From Dipylidium caninum (lineage: Eukaryota; Platyhelminthes; Cestoda; Cyclophyllidea; Dipylidiidae), in NCBI GenBank assembly GCA_017562135.1, contig QEYB01000963.1, forward strand, positions 930,001 through 994,000: 64,000 nt of DNA, given 5' to 3'. The notes beneath the pieces were generated by a model. That model was not told the DNA's origin. It worked only from the letters and a program-made list of their open reading frames with translations, and ran no database searches. This document shows, in pieces, positions 1-13,900 of the stretch. A program made the translations under genes and the position numbers. Numbering within the stretch: position 1 is the stretch's first letter; each line of letters starts with the position of its first letter.

Positions 1-2638
1 TGCCATCTTCACCCAAGTGCCAATTTGGGTCACCAACTCATTCGGATGACGCATAAGCGTTACGACATTTATCGGGGTCACAATCAATACGCCCACAGAA
101 AGACAAACCTGCACACACAAATGTTCACGCAAGGCCACACCAGCACAGACACATGCAGCCTGCACACTTTCAGTCGGTCAGAATGCGTGGATTTTAGGTT
201 GTGGTACACGATAGAAGAGGGTATGACAGAGAGTTAATGTGGATCACAAAACTGTAATTTGGTATGCATGTATTTCTCCCCGAGCCATGATTCCTGTTGC
301 CATTCTTGGATGTGGTTTCCTTCCAACTCTACAAATAGTGGGCACATTGGTAGTGGCATTGAGTTAGTCTTTCATCACCGCCCTGTCTTTCTCGTAACCA
401 CGACAGTGATATCGTCTGTGTTATTGAGACCGTCACATTGCTAGCCGTGAGTGCGACGTCCGACTGATTGAGTGCACTTAGTTGTTTGTTACTCTAGGGT
501 AATCACAGGAACAAAGTGCAAACTAAGGTGGCGCTGTCGGGGTTAAAGGTAGAACAGACCATTTCCATTCAGGAGGGTGATTAACAATAGGGAAGCTCTG
601 TTGCCTTAAGTTACCAATCCGAGTACTCCTGATTTTACCAAACGCGCATCGTGAGGATGCTCCATATTTGTAATGCGCTCGAGTAGTGAATTACACTTCA
701 CTACAGTTTACTTACGTCCATTTGCCATAATTTAAGGCAAGACATTGCCTTGCATCTGATTTCCCCTCCTTCCCTCCTTCTCTCCTTACTAACAGATTTG
801 TTCCTAGATTGATTAGGCATCATGTTAAAAGTCCTAAATTCTTGGGGCGTATACGACATATAACAGCCAAGGTTATTTATATGTTGAAAGGCCAATTAGA
901 CACGCAGACGTGGGGATAAACCTAATTAAAGCCTTTAGCTGGATGCCCGAGAAATTTTGTTTTTGTAGTAGAAGGGTAAATACCACACGCACCATTGGCA
1001 TTCTTACCCAGAGAAGTGGGTAGTGAAAAGGAGAGGGATGAGATGCTCGTTTAAATTACGGGCCAGGGTCTTTCTCGTTGGCACATCTTGACACGAACAT
1101 ATGTTGGTATGATATTGTGCCAATCTGAGCGTTTAATTCTACGGGGAGGATGTACCGATGTTGATCTATCGAATGCACACTTCAAATGTACTACATTAAA
1201 GGCGTCGCTATTCACTGTATCGCTAAGAACAAAAACAGTATTTAAAGGATGGGTTCGAAATATCAATTAGACAATTTAAGGATCTTGGGGATGATTATGC
1301 TGATTAGACAATTTTAACTAGTGAAAATGGAATATTGTTCTCACTATAAGTTAATTACGTACCTAATGAGATCTACCATTCTTTAGTTCTTAGCCTCGAA
1401 TCTCAAAATAAGATGTGGGTCAAATGGGTTCGCATGACATTTCTTCATTGAAAGATACAAAATGGCATGACTCAATCTCAAGGATTATCTCACAATGGAC
1501 AAGGGACAGTAAAACACATCCATCAATGTGTATTATTCTACGACATCATTCCTGCTGGTAGGCGAAAAGGTTACACGTTAATGCGATTGATCTAACCATT
1601 TGCAGCAATTACTAATTAGTGGAGGGTTTTATTGTAAACACCGAGATCCATTATACTCTAAGCATATATATCTGAATTCAGGAGATGATGGCGAAGAAAG
1701 TTGTTCTCAGTAATTATTCAGCAACTGGGTTATTAAACGCAGTAGTGCAAACCGGTTAGTAAAATCTAACCGTTACCTTACGTTGTCATGATGCTCTGTG
1801 CCTTCAGGCAGAGTAGGGGCACATTAGCGTTACTTGAACTACGTGCATGAAGGGTACATTCAGAGCGATGACCCTACAAAGTTGGTGATATTGCTCATCG
1901 TAATTAAAGCTGTGCCGAAATAAATTACAATATCTTACGCGTATCGCATGACTATCTTCGTAGCATAACCAGCCAACATAATTTGAGGTATCCATGCTTA
2001 GCCAGTGCAACAGTATTAGTATATCAGCTTACTAAACCGACTAACAAGAGGGTGATGAAGTGGATGCAGATATCAATACGGATTTGAGGAAATGTAGGTT
2101 TCGTAATTTGTTCTATTATATCAGGTTTCAAGGTGTTCTAGCTGAAGTAAATAATGAATACGAATCAATGAAGATGATTTTAATAAGTGATTGAAGAAGA
2201 TCCACAAGGTCAATAATGACAACTTAATGTCGATACCGGCTGGCCAAATTTACGCATGACATAGTAAATGCGAAAGTTTTCAGACAGGATTGAAAGGAAG
2301 GTAAAAAATAGAGGTTGCTCAAGGATGTATATTTGTGCTTAATTAAAATAATCACAAGCCCAAGTCGTCCAACTAAAACTACAAAATAAAGTATTTTAAT
2401 ATAATTTATTTTTTTAAATATAAAACATTTTGCTCTAGCTCACGAATTCTTTATTTAAAAAATGGCGTGGCCTAACTTCATTTACTTTAATTCGTTTGTT
2501 TAAATGGCTACGATATCACCAGAATTTTGATTCGCTGAGAGAACGCCTCGTCCGATGCCCAAGCGCTCTCTCGCCCGTCGTTGGCGTCCTTAAAGTCAGC
2601 TCACTGCATCAGATCGCGAACCTGATAACTTGCTAATA
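1..2638. other. Intergenic or intronic DNA, no gene recognised
   Basis: Both strands carry only short open frames, with no family motif, no convincing run of acceptor-exon-donor and no long repeat. The stretch becomes AT-rich around 2330-2460, just upstream of the CARD gene. Confidence 0.5.
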
Positions 2639-3118
2639 ATGACAGAAGTTTTGCCTTTACCGGGCTCGTGCGCCATCATTAAGCCTCCCGATCCTAAATC
2701 AGGCCTCGCATCTCCCCTTAATACCCTTCGAAGTCAAACCAAGCATAACCCCTTGTCCAGAGAGAAGATTCTGTCAATTCTCCAGGATCTCGTCATTGAG
2801 AGTCCTCTTGTAGACTATATGGTGGCACATAGGGTTATTTCGTCAACATCAGCGCGAGATCTTTTGCAAGTTGATTGTAAAAATCAACAAAAGATCGAGA
2901 AGCTTTTGGACCTGCTGGACTCCGAGTACGATACTCCCCAGCAATACACCCAAAATGCGAAACTTATTTTACTAACAAATGCGTTGCGAAATACAGGGCA
3001 ACATGCCCTCGCAAGCCAACTGGATCGTGGTCGAAAAATCAAACCAGCTCCATTGGCAGCTTCCAAGCTTATCGATGCTGGATATGGTTCGGACATCGGT
3101 AAATTTTACGCCTACTGA
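2639..3118 (+). CDS. CARD-domain protein, about 159 aa, single exon
   Basis: Unidentified protein with a caspase-recruitment-like (death-fold) domain at roughly residues 40-125. The domain pattern is visible in SPLVDYMVAHRVIS, then KIEKLLDLLDSEYDTP, then ALRNTGQHALASQLD. These match the helix 2-3, helix 4 (kLLDiL) and helix 5-6 (aLretGqehLa.lL) blocks of CARDs. CARDs act by homotypic binding in apoptosis or inflammation adaptors, so an adaptor role is inferred. The residues before and after the domain are proline- and lysine-rich and have no second domain, so this resembles a CARD-only protein. The ATG at 2639 is chosen because the open frame extends only three codons further upstream and has no other ATG. 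A polyadenylation signal lies 63 bases after the stop. It could be the last exon of a longer gene if an upstream exon splices in before the ATG. Confidence 0.72.
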   Translation: MTEVLPLPGSCAIIKPPDPKSGLASPLNTLRSQTKHNPLSREKILSILQDLVIESPLVDYMVAHRVISSTSARDLLQVDCKNQQKIEKLLDLLDSEYDTPQQYTQNAKLILLTNALRNTGQHALASQLDRGRKIKPAPLAASKLIDAGYGSDIGKFYAY

Positions 3119-3180
3119 CAATGTCTTTGTGGAATGTTGTATTCTCGCACTTGATCTTATTATTATATCGGGTTGTGATC

Positions 3181-3186
3181 AATAAA
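3181..3186 (+). promoter_or_regulatory. AATAAA polyadenylation signal of the CARD gene
   Basis: A canonical AATAAA hexamer 63 bases downstream of the TGA at 3116-3118, on the same strand. It supports the frame being the true 3' end of a transcript. Confidence 0.6.
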
Positions 3187-6100
3187 GCATTCCTCTTAAC
3201 GTTTATATCACCCCTTAAAGTATTGCTTTCTTTTTTATGAGTCTTACATTTTAGCATAACGTAGAACTAATAATTAGGCCTTTGGCATCAGGAATGTAAA
3301 TAACGCTTGTCATTCATATTAGTATTCTTTTAAGGAGATCGTTCTACCTATGCAACGTATTTACGCTAGCATATTCCTTAGTGTTATAACCAGTCAACTT
3401 TTTTCGTGGCGAAAATATTTGCTCCTTTCAATCCAACTTGTTAGCTTTTTCTTTCGAGTTCTTGCGCTTTTTTTGGGCATTACCTTTTTGAAAGCAAAAA
3501 CCATGTCATTATTTAGTAACTTCATTACTATTAATTTAGGGATATTGTTAGGTGGTTGCACTTAATTTATTCGTCGATCATTTTGTGCCTACAGACTGAT
3601 GCCGCCTATGCTGTCGTCCTGGTAATTCACCTTGTGTTGTGTAACTTGTTCAAAACATATAGAATCTGTGCTTTGCATTTATTCAAAATTTGACCGGGTT
3701 TCTGATCCAACTTTAGGAAAATTTGTAAGGCACTACTTCGAGAAGAGCGTAAACCCGATTGTTCTCCTAAGAAGTTTGTTTGCGCAACTTAAGATTACCT
3801 AGTTGAAATGGCTTTTCACTTTCTCGAAACTTATACATTCTAGACTTAGATTCGTGAATGCGATAAAGTGGTTCCAGGTTTCTTTATACAACGCACCTGC
3901 AAAATACGTTACTTCCTAAATTGCATCGCACTATATTTTGCCATTAGGAGATTTCACAAACCCTAGAATTTAATATCATTTTCTTACGATTTTTAGTTAA
4001 TTCTTGTTTTCCAACTAGATCTGATGTTTGTTTTCTAAGATCTCCTAGGGGTGTTGTCATTTAAAAACTTCGATCCCTTATATGAACGCTTTTTTATTAA
4101 TGACAGTATTTTTGCCATTCCGTTGTGTGGAGATTTATTATCTTAGCTTCAATTTGACGTAAGTGTTTGAGTCGTTATGGTCCCTTGTTTCTGATTTGCG
4201 ATCCTGCTCATTTTGACCCCTTACCAGTTTATCGGCTTATTTGGCTACCGCTTGTTTGTAAGTTTACCCAGGAATGTGAAGTCCCTTGCAACCTTACACT
4301 TAACTTTCCCTCATCTGTCGTCCTTAGTTGCCTGCCACGGACGAGTGCATTGACAACCGTCTGCGCCATTTTACGCAAATTTTAAGGTTAAAGACGGACA
4401 GAAAGGACAGGCTTTTTTCCAGCCTCGCGGTAGTTTTGCCGTGACCTCAACGGCTGGCGATACCTTTGAAAGCTATATTTAATAAAATACGGGTAAAAAG
4501 AGGTACCTTCAAACTTTCTTCTTCTTGAGCTACTTGGTTTTTCGTTCGCACTGATACGCTGGTAACCTATCGTTGTGTTCCTTGGTAATCTGCATATTTT
4601 AATTATGAGCAGCTGGGCTCATCTACTTTTCCCCTATTGTCGAATACGTCTAAAATGTGTTTCTTGTTGATTGCACAGCCGTTCTTGTTACGCTTCTACC
4701 GCTCCAAAATCTGCGTTACTCTATCACGATTTTAAACCTTTGATATCCTAGGTAGAAAATAGCATTTTTCTTCACAGTATTCCCTTTATTTTTGAAATCT
4801 GGCAAAATGTCAACCATCTGGTTTTCTGACGGTGTCGAGTTAATCCGGGTGTAAGTGCAAGTGTTTGGCATTTCCCACTGACTGAAAGTGCACACGAAGA
4901 ATTTTATTTGACACCAGTGCTGATATCCTAGTTACACTCCTGATTTACTTTTCAAGAAGGTTCCCGCTCATGCCCTCAATAATCACCTTTATTGTTCGTC
5001 TGTTTTTGCTTTTTCTGTGGCTTACTCAGCCTCTGATATTCCTTTATTTCCTACATCGCCCACTGACTCATTGAGGCGCTACTCATTTTCTGCGGCATCT
5101 TATCTTAAAAACATTAGACTTCGTAGTCACGACGCTAGCCTATTTTTCACCTGAGCTCTTAGCTAAAGTGTACAGGACTTAACACCCTTATTAGCATAGC
5201 GATTTACCTCTGTTGGTATATTTTTGTAGCGCCTCGATGGTGATGTTTCTGGCATCTGTTCTGTCTCCTCGCATGGCAATGTGTCCTATCTCAAGAACTT
5301 CTTCTGTATTATGCTCTATTGTTCCAATTTTACCATTTGCATAACTTTAATTTTTCTTTTATAAGATGAAGCTCCGGCCAAATTTACTTTTTCTAGATGC
5401 GGGAAGTGGGTTTGATGAGGGCATTTTGTCTTTTATATATGCAGCAAACTATGACGGTTGTCATTATCATCTAGTCCACTCTTAACCCATTCACGAAGCC
5501 TGCATTCTGCCTACAATGGGCACCACTCGGAGGGTGGGGTAATGTAAAACTATACGCATCAAAAGACAGGAGCTTAGTAAAGTGCCCTCGTCGAAATTTC
5601 TTCCCGCATTCAGAATATCTAAAATGACGCATTCAGTGTTTAAGGTACGCGCTGTTTTGGTTCCGTGATCTCGGTTATTCGTAATATCTAGTGAAGTTCA
5701 CACCAGAGGGTACAACGACTCTCCAACATTATTTCTCATCGAATTTGAAAAGTGGACTGCAACATTGGGCTGCACTTCAAGTTATCTCGGGGCCCGCTCT
5801 TTACTTTTCCTTTACTCCTTTCACTGTCTTGATTATTCTATTTCTCTTAGTTTTCTTATGTCATTTCCAAGGGTTCAACAGTGGGTATATTATCATTTTA
5901 CTACATTAACTTATCCAATTTTGCAGTTTATACTCAGCAATTGTTATTAATCCTTATAATGCCCTCTAAGGTGTCAAATCTGAATAATTAATGCATTGCT
6001 ACTTATATTACCTTTTCGGTACATGCACACTCGATTAGAGCTGACATTGGCATTCAGTCATCTTTTTACAACTTCTCTCATTCGGAGTATTTCAACCATT

Positions 6101-7072
6101 TTTGGCTTGATTGTTAGCATAGCTGCCCCATCACCAAATATTTCTTTTTACCAGCAGGCTCGAAGGTATTTCTTAACTCGGTTCCTCGTTGATAGCTTCT
6201 CAGTATTATATCTATGTTAGTCAATTATGATATAGGAATTCTATTGTTCATAAAATTGTGCACTACTCCATCACGCCATACTACTACAAATAACAACGCA
6301 GAAATTTTCATTTTCAACCTGACGAGTGTTTTCAGGTTTCTCCGCAGTTACCTACACTCCTATACTAGTTCGCCAGTGTACATACACATGTGTAGAAAAG
6401 TGATTCCAGTTCGGCCCTAATTCCATTCTACACTTGTTTTAGTCACACTCCGACTTTGTCTGCATACCATATCAGGTTTATTTTCCGACAACCAGTCAAA
6501 CTGCTACCGTACTACGTAAGGGTTTGGTATCCTATTAGCCTCTCGAAGATCCCTTCCAAGTTCCACTTTTGGTCCTGTTTCGGGCACCCCACGCATTCAC
6601 TTGACCGAGATGCGTTGGGTCATGAATGAATGAATGGCAAATGTCGTGCTTGCGTAAAAGACAATCTTTGTACTAACTCAAGACATCTGAGTAGTCTTTT
6701 GTAAAAGCCGGGTAACATTTCTATTTCCATACATACTTTTCCCCAAACATCTCTGACTAGTATCTCGCTCAAGCACCCATTAACGCTCGATTCAACCAAA
6801 CATGCTTCGAAAGCCCGTAAAGTGATCCAATCTCGCTCCTCTTTCCATAGATTTTTTAAAACCCTTATTAGATGAGTGATTCTCTCTTCCATCATATATA
6901 CTGAAATCGTGATACTGGTGTAAGACCGTAGGCTACCAAATTTTGATCTTAAACTGAGCTATTTGTACTCCTAAGCATTGATTTAATTCATTTTCACGTC
7001 CGATTCTACATCCTTGCTTCGTCCCGGTAGGTGCGCATGCAATTCGACTGATAAACATCATTTTCATTACAG
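3187..7072. other. Non-coding stretch, no gene recognised
   Basis: Pyrimidine-rich on the + strand, with many short frames but no family signature. The 91-codon frame on the - strand at 6620-6895 is compositionally plausible, but has no recognisable domain and no neighbouring exon. Confidence 0.45.
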
Positions 7073-7329
7073 ATGCTACTGCCGGTTCCTCCTCCCCTAA
7101 TCTACGTCGACGTGGTCAACTTAACCTTTGGGTACAGGTGGCCGCGATACGCCTGAGTCCCGCGTCCTGCCAACAACTCCTACCGCCTCCCTCACCACCT
7201 CAATCTCCGCCACTCGGCTCACCTCCACGACCATGGCGAACCAATAAGCGCCTCCTCTCTAAAAATTCCACCGGTTGTGAAGCCAAAGAGGAGGCTGGGA
7301 ACGCTGTGAAAAAGTATGCCCAAGTGTAA
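7073..7329 (+). CDS. Probable terminal exon of an unrecognised gene
   Basis: A pyrimidine tract ending in TTTTCATTACAG (acceptor at 7071-7072) opens a frame of 85 codons to the TAA at 7327-7329. The predicted C-terminus is low complexity: serine/arginine-rich, then a proline-serine run (PPPSPPQSPPLGSPP), then a charged tail. There is no domain and I cannot assign a family. It may belong to the same gene as the exon at 10181-10946 through alternative 3' ends, or be chance. No upstream exon could be connected. Confidence 0.3.
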
Positions 7330-10180
7330 TATTGTTGCCTTTTGTCTGTATTTGAAGCACTCCCCTCTTAGTCTGTTCTGCAACGTCCAGCTTCCTACAT
7401 TAGTTTCCAATTCATTCGAGAATTCAGAAGAGGGTTTATAGTCACCACTCAGGGAAGTTGGAATGGTAAGTGTGACAGAGCTCGTGGGCATGAGGCAGCC
7501 AGTACTGTCTGTTAGCATTCGTCTCCTTCGGCTACCTTAAGGCTGTTAGGTGTATTAAAATCGTACGCATTCCATATGATTGGCCTTTGGTAATTTTGTA
7601 CGAAATTTCACAACCATTCTTTTAAACATTTCGTTGAACGTGAGAACACACTGTCATGTCGGCCTTCGAAGCCAGCACTCCCTTTGTAGTTCATTCAATT
7701 TTATTGACTGTTCCTTGTGTCATCTGGTTTTACTGAGACCTCCGATGTTGACCATTCCATGTTGCGCTGTTGGTGGTAGTACGAACAATTTAATAGGCGT
7801 GTTAAGTGCAGAATCCATGTTCATCTACATCGATGATTCTCAGATTTGCCGATTATGGGGTATCAGTAGTTTTTTACACTTCCACCACCTCATTCCTTGT
7901 TTGGCGTAACGAGGTGAATTATCTCCACCATTGAGCCATGACACAGTAATAGGCCGTCAAACGAGTTAAGTCCCGTTTTCTGTACACAGTTATTCCTCTC
8001 AATGTTCAAAACCGATTCCATCACAAGTATACACACTTTTTAAAACCAATTTACTCAAGAGTTGGGCACCTTGACACTAACTCTGTTTACCCTGTGTGCT
8101 TCCTTCTGATTCGAATTTATGCTAAACAGACACTTTTGGTGTTGTATTGCATTTACGAACTCTTGTGTCTGTTCGTCCTTTCTTTTTTAGCCATCTGTGC
8201 GGGTAGACGTAAGCTTTTTTTCTTCAGACATCTGAAGTGTTTGATTTTCGCTAGTTTTATTTCAGCTGTGTTGTGTGCAGTGCCCGAAAAGGCATGACAT
8301 TCAAATGTATATATAATTGGTGTTAGTTGATCTGATGCTTTGTTGCCTCCGTGTCTAAATGTGAATTTGCTTCAAAATAAGGATCTGAAAAACCGCTGAT
8401 GATGATGTTGCCTTTAGTTTGTTAACGGCCTTAAATTCACTACCCTTCCGTTCCAGACTCTGGGGCTTTGGCTAATCCCTCTGAAATTTATCTCTTAGAC
8501 TTTCTTTCCTTTTCGGCAAATATGCAGTTCTCAGACGCAGGCTCCATTGTTCTGATATTCTTTTCCAAATGGCAACTTCTCATCATTCAGCCATTAAGCA
8601 GTAGATATCTCCATTTCTGTTGCCATTTTCAGATATTTATCATCTGATCCACTTGAAAGCGCGCAGTCTTACGCTATTATTTTTTGTGAGACTAAAAATA
8701 CCTGTCATGTTTCAAAAACCCAATTAATGTAGCATCTGAGTCAGTGAATCGTATTATTGTTAATATTATCCCGACATCTCTGATGCGGCGGCCATCCAAC
8801 CGCGTTAACCGGGGAAGAGTGGTAGCTCCCCCTTAGAGAACCTGTGAAAAATTGGGCAGCCATACGTGCACTCGGCCGTCTGGGAGTTTGCACGCTTGGA
8901 GGAAAAGGGGTGGGGATGTGAGCCGACTTGATTTATCCCACAGCAAGCGCACGATAGTGAGTCAGTGTTCACGTTACTCAGACCAAAAGTAACTAAATTC
9001 ATAAATTCGTTTGAGGTGTGCTTGTTTGTCTCCACCTCTTTGCCGAAAATTCAGTCAATTTGTAGTCGATCTCCATCCCGCCTCGCCGCTTTTCTCGTTC
9101 CTTTTATCTTTTAATTCGACGGAACTGGAACCTATAGGGGGAATTTCTCGAGTGGAGATCGCGAGTGGATTTTCCTGTCTTATTTGTATACAGCCTATCA
9201 AAGTGTTGATTATAATGTCGAAAAATGAAGGTCATTCATGTCTTTAAAGCACTTTTTTAGTTGACTGTATGGAGCGAAATTGTTTTCGTCGCCTCGTGGG
9301 ACGGTTAATGGGTTCTTTTCAAGATTTTAACAAGAAGATGTGAGTTAGCGGCTATTCTTGAACTAAACTCTTAATCAACTGGAACTCCAAAAATCACGTT
9401 TTTTTCATCTGTTACCAGTCCACATTCCTGAGTACGGAAGAGATCTTGACTATCTGAGAAAAGTACACATGGAGTGAGTACCAAATGAATTGGAATATGT
9501 TGGCACGGATTGAGGATAGCGTGAAATTTAAATTAAAATGCTGAAATATTTGGATTAAACAGATCATTATCGAAGGATGTGTAGCCCCGAGGTGACGGTA
9601 GACCGTGTGACTGTCGTCTAGATCCAGAAATCGCTCCCACACTTTTACTATTTTTAATCACTCCTTGACATTGAATGGCAGTCCTCGTTGCTTCCACACA
9701 TACGTCATGCCCTTCGGTGTGTTCGGGTTTGTTTGCTTATTCGTGTGTCCGGAGGAAGGCTTGCCCTTCATCAAGCACTCTCCTCTCTCCCGATCATCCC
9801 ACTGGCACGTGTTCTTAATTACTCTCGTGGTGTATCCATGAGTGTGTGTTTGTGTGCCCTCCTATGCATGTGGGATTGGAACTGCGGATTTCGATAAAGC
9901 CTCTCGGCGCGCCACACTTCGAAGGAAGGTTCATCTGATCTTGTTTATGTGTTGATTTGTATAATCTATAGTGGCATCAGTTTGCATAACAAGTGTTACC
10001 ACTTCCATTTCAAACGCGTCATATCACATTATTTCCGATTTCAGTCTCTGTCGGCCTCGATTCTGAAGTTTTCGGTATATTTTCGTCTAATTAAAAAATG
10101 GACTATTTTCAATCTTTGTGTTACAGCATTCTTTTTTTGCCTTTAATGTCATTATCACAATACATTCGCTCTCTTTCCAG
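7330..10180. other. Non-coding stretch, no gene recognised
   Basis: Short open frames only, with no motif. If the exon at 10181 belongs to an upstream gene, this would be its intron; a good acceptor (CTCTTTCCAG) closes it at 10180. Confidence 0.4.
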
Positions 10181-10946
10181 CCTCCTAGAGACATCAAACG
10201 GTGTCTACTTTTGGATAGATCTGAAAGGGTCTTCTGTAACGACTGCCGAATTCAATGAGGCAACAACCTCAACCGCGGTCCCTTCTCTAATCCCAAAAGC
10301 AAAGTCGAAAGTCATCGCCATTTCCCGTTTCCTCGCATGCCTATGTTGTAGAAAGAAACGTCGAAGTAAGTCACCCGAGGAAACAGTGAGGAGCTATTGC
10401 GGTTCCATAGACTATCGCCCTCCTTCATCCATCCAATCACAGTCCCTAAATGTGGCGACTAATGAGACATCATCAGACGATTCTGAGAAGCGTGCTCGAG
10501 AGCAGACCCTTCGTCTCGCCAAGTTGGCGATCCTTGATGCCAAGTCGAATGACTTCTACAAGGCCTTGTCGAATCCACTAAGTGATGCCTTGGTAAAGTT
10601 TCTTGAACAGACTTTGGGCGTATTGGTTTTTGGCGCGCGAGTGGAGTCGCATTGCCCTGACGATTGTCTTCCTGAAGGCCTCCTTCAGCCCCTCTCAGCT
10701 GCTGCCGCCGTGTCGATTGTGGCGACGACTCACGAGGCTCTTGGACGTCTTCAGGACGCTGTTTCTTTGACACATCAGGATAAAGCCCCCTATTTGCCAC
10801 CCCCCAGTATCCTTTCTTCTGCTCTAGAAGCTATCTTCCAACAGGAGACGGGTTTTCTGGAGAAGATCGATGTGAAGGACATCCGTTTAAGTGTTGCATT
10901 GCAAGCAGACGAGGTGAGGCTGGCGGCGACTGAGTTGGAAGAGTGA
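10181..10946 (+). CDS. Terminal exon, unknown protein of at least 255 aa
   Basis: An unusually long clean frame opens directly at a strong acceptor (CTCTTTCCAG) and ends with TGA at 10944-10946. About 255 codons are visible. There is a cysteine/basic patch near the start (FLACLCCRKKRRSKS), then a serine-rich linker. A helical, leucine- and alanine-rich C-terminal half follows (LRLAKLAILDAKSNDFYKAL, then alternating hydrophobic helices), ending in ELEE. I do not recognise the family. The ordered, GC-richer composition and lack of stops make a real exon likely. The true start lies in upstream exons not placed here; ATGs before the acceptor are probably intronic. The patch could be a membrane-proximal palmitoylation site, which is speculation. 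Confidence 0.6.
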
Positions 10947-13900
10947 GGCAGATATCTATTTGCCAACCTTACCAACTATCTTACTCCTTTGCATTCTGTG
11001 ATTTTGAGGAGAACCTCTCCCTCTTTCCCTCCTTGGCTTTTTCCCCCGCTTTACTATTACCTTTATTTTTAGAGCATTCATCTTTTCCTTCCTCCTGCTT
11101 CCCCAGCTTATCGACATTATTATTTGCTCTTGGATGACCTGATTGCTGTTGCTGGTGTGGAAGACAATCGTGCATATTGTAAATACGAATCACACCATTT
11201 TGTAACACTTGTGCTGTAATGCTCGGGATTGGGCCAGCTTGGGGGAGTTACTCATTCCATTCAGTTGTGGAACCCCATTTTTGGCCAATTTTGGTTCGTT
11301 TCCTTGCAGTAAGTTTGTTGGAGTGGAAATCGGCATTAACTGATAACTATTTACGCTCCTCTAGGTACTTGTCGCGTAGTCCTAATTCCAATTCACTTTC
11401 GCCGACATTCAACTTCATTTATATCACCTATTTAGTTCGGTATATATGCCGCAGCCCCGTCTGTTTGCCGAGGTATTCTTCCTTGCACCAGTAACACTAG
11501 GCGTTTTGACCTTCACCGGACGCACGCACATCTTCGCTCCTCCGCACCGACGACATGTCTGTTACATAAAGGAACAGGCGTTTGAGCGGCTCCCGTATTA
11601 GGTCATTTGTTATTGTCCGGTTTAACTTCGCAACGAGCGTGGGCGGCGTCAATTTGTCAGTAAGCGCCGCAAACGATATGTGGAACTTATCGGTGTTGGG
11701 GCGAATTCTCTTGCAACCATCAGACAAACCTGCTCCTGGTCTCTTAAATTATTCATCTTTACCGCTTCACTAAATCATTGTCTGGGCGGGGGGACGGAAA
11801 TCTACTCGTCATGACCTTGAGATAGGCGAGCGTTATTGGTTCGTTGCGTCTCCTCAGTCGCTTTCTCGTGTGCGTTAAAATTTTGTTTAAATACTTTCCT
11901 TAAGTACTTCATGTTTAGGGCCTTAAAATCTTACTTTAATTCATATATATTCATATATATATGTATATATATGGCGGAACTGGTATATTGACGGGGTAGA
12001 ACATAGTGGAACATGATGCGATGTTAGAGCGGTTTTTAAACTCAGCTATCATGGGCTCACATTTGCGTGTATGGCCTGATGGCTGTGTCCACTCTTCACT
12101 CTTCTCCTGGTGAAAAACGTCATAGGTTTCCCATTCTCGCCCTCATGTTAGTTGTGAATGATCATGGAGAGGATAGGAATGAGACCTTTCTTAATGCCCT
12201 TAGAGGAAACAACTAACACTTAGAACCGGACATAAAGTGTTTCGTTTTTCAGTGTCCCTTTTAGGTAACATTTTACTGCAAGAGGCTTTTGGAAAATTAA
12301 TCATCCCATTTCCACAATATCGTCCTACCTCCAGCACTGTTTGTAATCTCCATTGACATGATGACGATATCCAAACTCGTATCACGTCGACTGTACGAAC
12401 TCTTAGAGGAAAGCGGAACTAGCTCTATGATCAAGTATCAAGGGAAAGCTCCAATGATATTAATTTATGTTTTCCGACATCGAAACTAAGAATTGACAGT
12501 AAAATGAGTATATCTCTTCGACAAACTAAATGTGCAATGAACGAAAGTGCCTATCTGCCAATTTAATATGAGCACCTCTGTGCTTTCTAAGTTTTATTAA
12601 ATCTAAGATTAACTGCCAAGCACCATTTTCCCAGCCTTTTAACTTATAAACTTATTTATCTTCATTTAGCCTATATAATTCTCCAAAAATGACTGGTAAA
12701 CTTGCCCTAATTATATTAAATTTTCATATACCGAAAATCCTACGTTTGCGACAACTCTTACTGAGATGGCGTTTTTTAAACATCCTACTCTGATAATGCG
12801 GCATTTTCCCTCTCTCTTCTCCCCAACATCTTTGCCTTAGTCATCCAACTATTCCCATTTTTAATTCACACCGATTAATATTCCGTCCACCATTATCAAG
12901 GTGCTAATTCATGCGGCTACAATACTGCTTCACTTACATTTTGAGGGGCCCTTTGATGTGAATGTAAAGGTATGTATCTCAAATAAACACCCTAATGTTG
13001 ATTTCTCTAAGTGTCGATTATTCACTCTTCTTGATGAAATTGCAGCGTTGAACGACTTCGACAGATTACCATAAATGCAATTCTTCATAACTTTCTTTCA
13101 CAGACTCGGCGAAGAAAGGTGGATATCGAAGGTTAGGATGGCCTTTTGCCTTCCTAACACGACATCAAATCGCATTAATTTAAACACCGAAACGACTGTT
13201 CGGTCATTTTTTCGCTAAATGCGAGAATTATCTTTATGTCCTGAAAAGAACTTCGCAGTCTCCATAATGTCACGGTGACCTGTGGGGTAAATCTGTCCTC
13301 ACATTTCGCCTAATGAATAAATGTTTTGTCAGTGACTGTTATGCATCAATCAAGAGGTCGGTTGGACGGCAACTTGAGGTTTGATCGTCTCCTGTTTGGC
13401 TGAAAGGCTATAGTCCAAACAACTACATAAATAAATTAGAAGTATGAATGAGTAGTGAGCGGTCAGTTGGTAGAGTTTCATTATTTCACGGCATTGACAA
13501 CCGTGAAGATGAAGGTGTAACCAACCTTAGGCTTTGTTTAACGTTCTGGTTCTACGGTTTTCGAGACCGAAATAATTAGGATTTAGGAGTTTGCTTGTTT
13601 GGCAAGAAATGTCATCACTACGAGGTGTGGACTATAAAGAAGCATGAAACTTGAACGGAAATACTGCAGAAAAATTCGATGAGGTGCAGAGAGGCAACAA
13701 TGTAACGGTAGCGATAGCGACGGTGAAGGGGCGAGAGGAAGATTGGAGAGCGAATTAGGTCACCAGACCAGGGATTTTAGTGTTTCGAACCGGCGCTCGG
13801 AGTACGTCGAGACGTTGACCAGGCGTGGTTCAGATTATTGCTCCTCACCGTTGTGGCTTTCGTTGCCTGAGTGCTTTTTAAACGTTGGGTTAAATGGAAA

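Noticed and set aside
6620..6895. 91-codon - strand frame as a gene
   Set aside because: No domain, no splice context, no polyadenylation signal; length is expected by chance in 64 kb.
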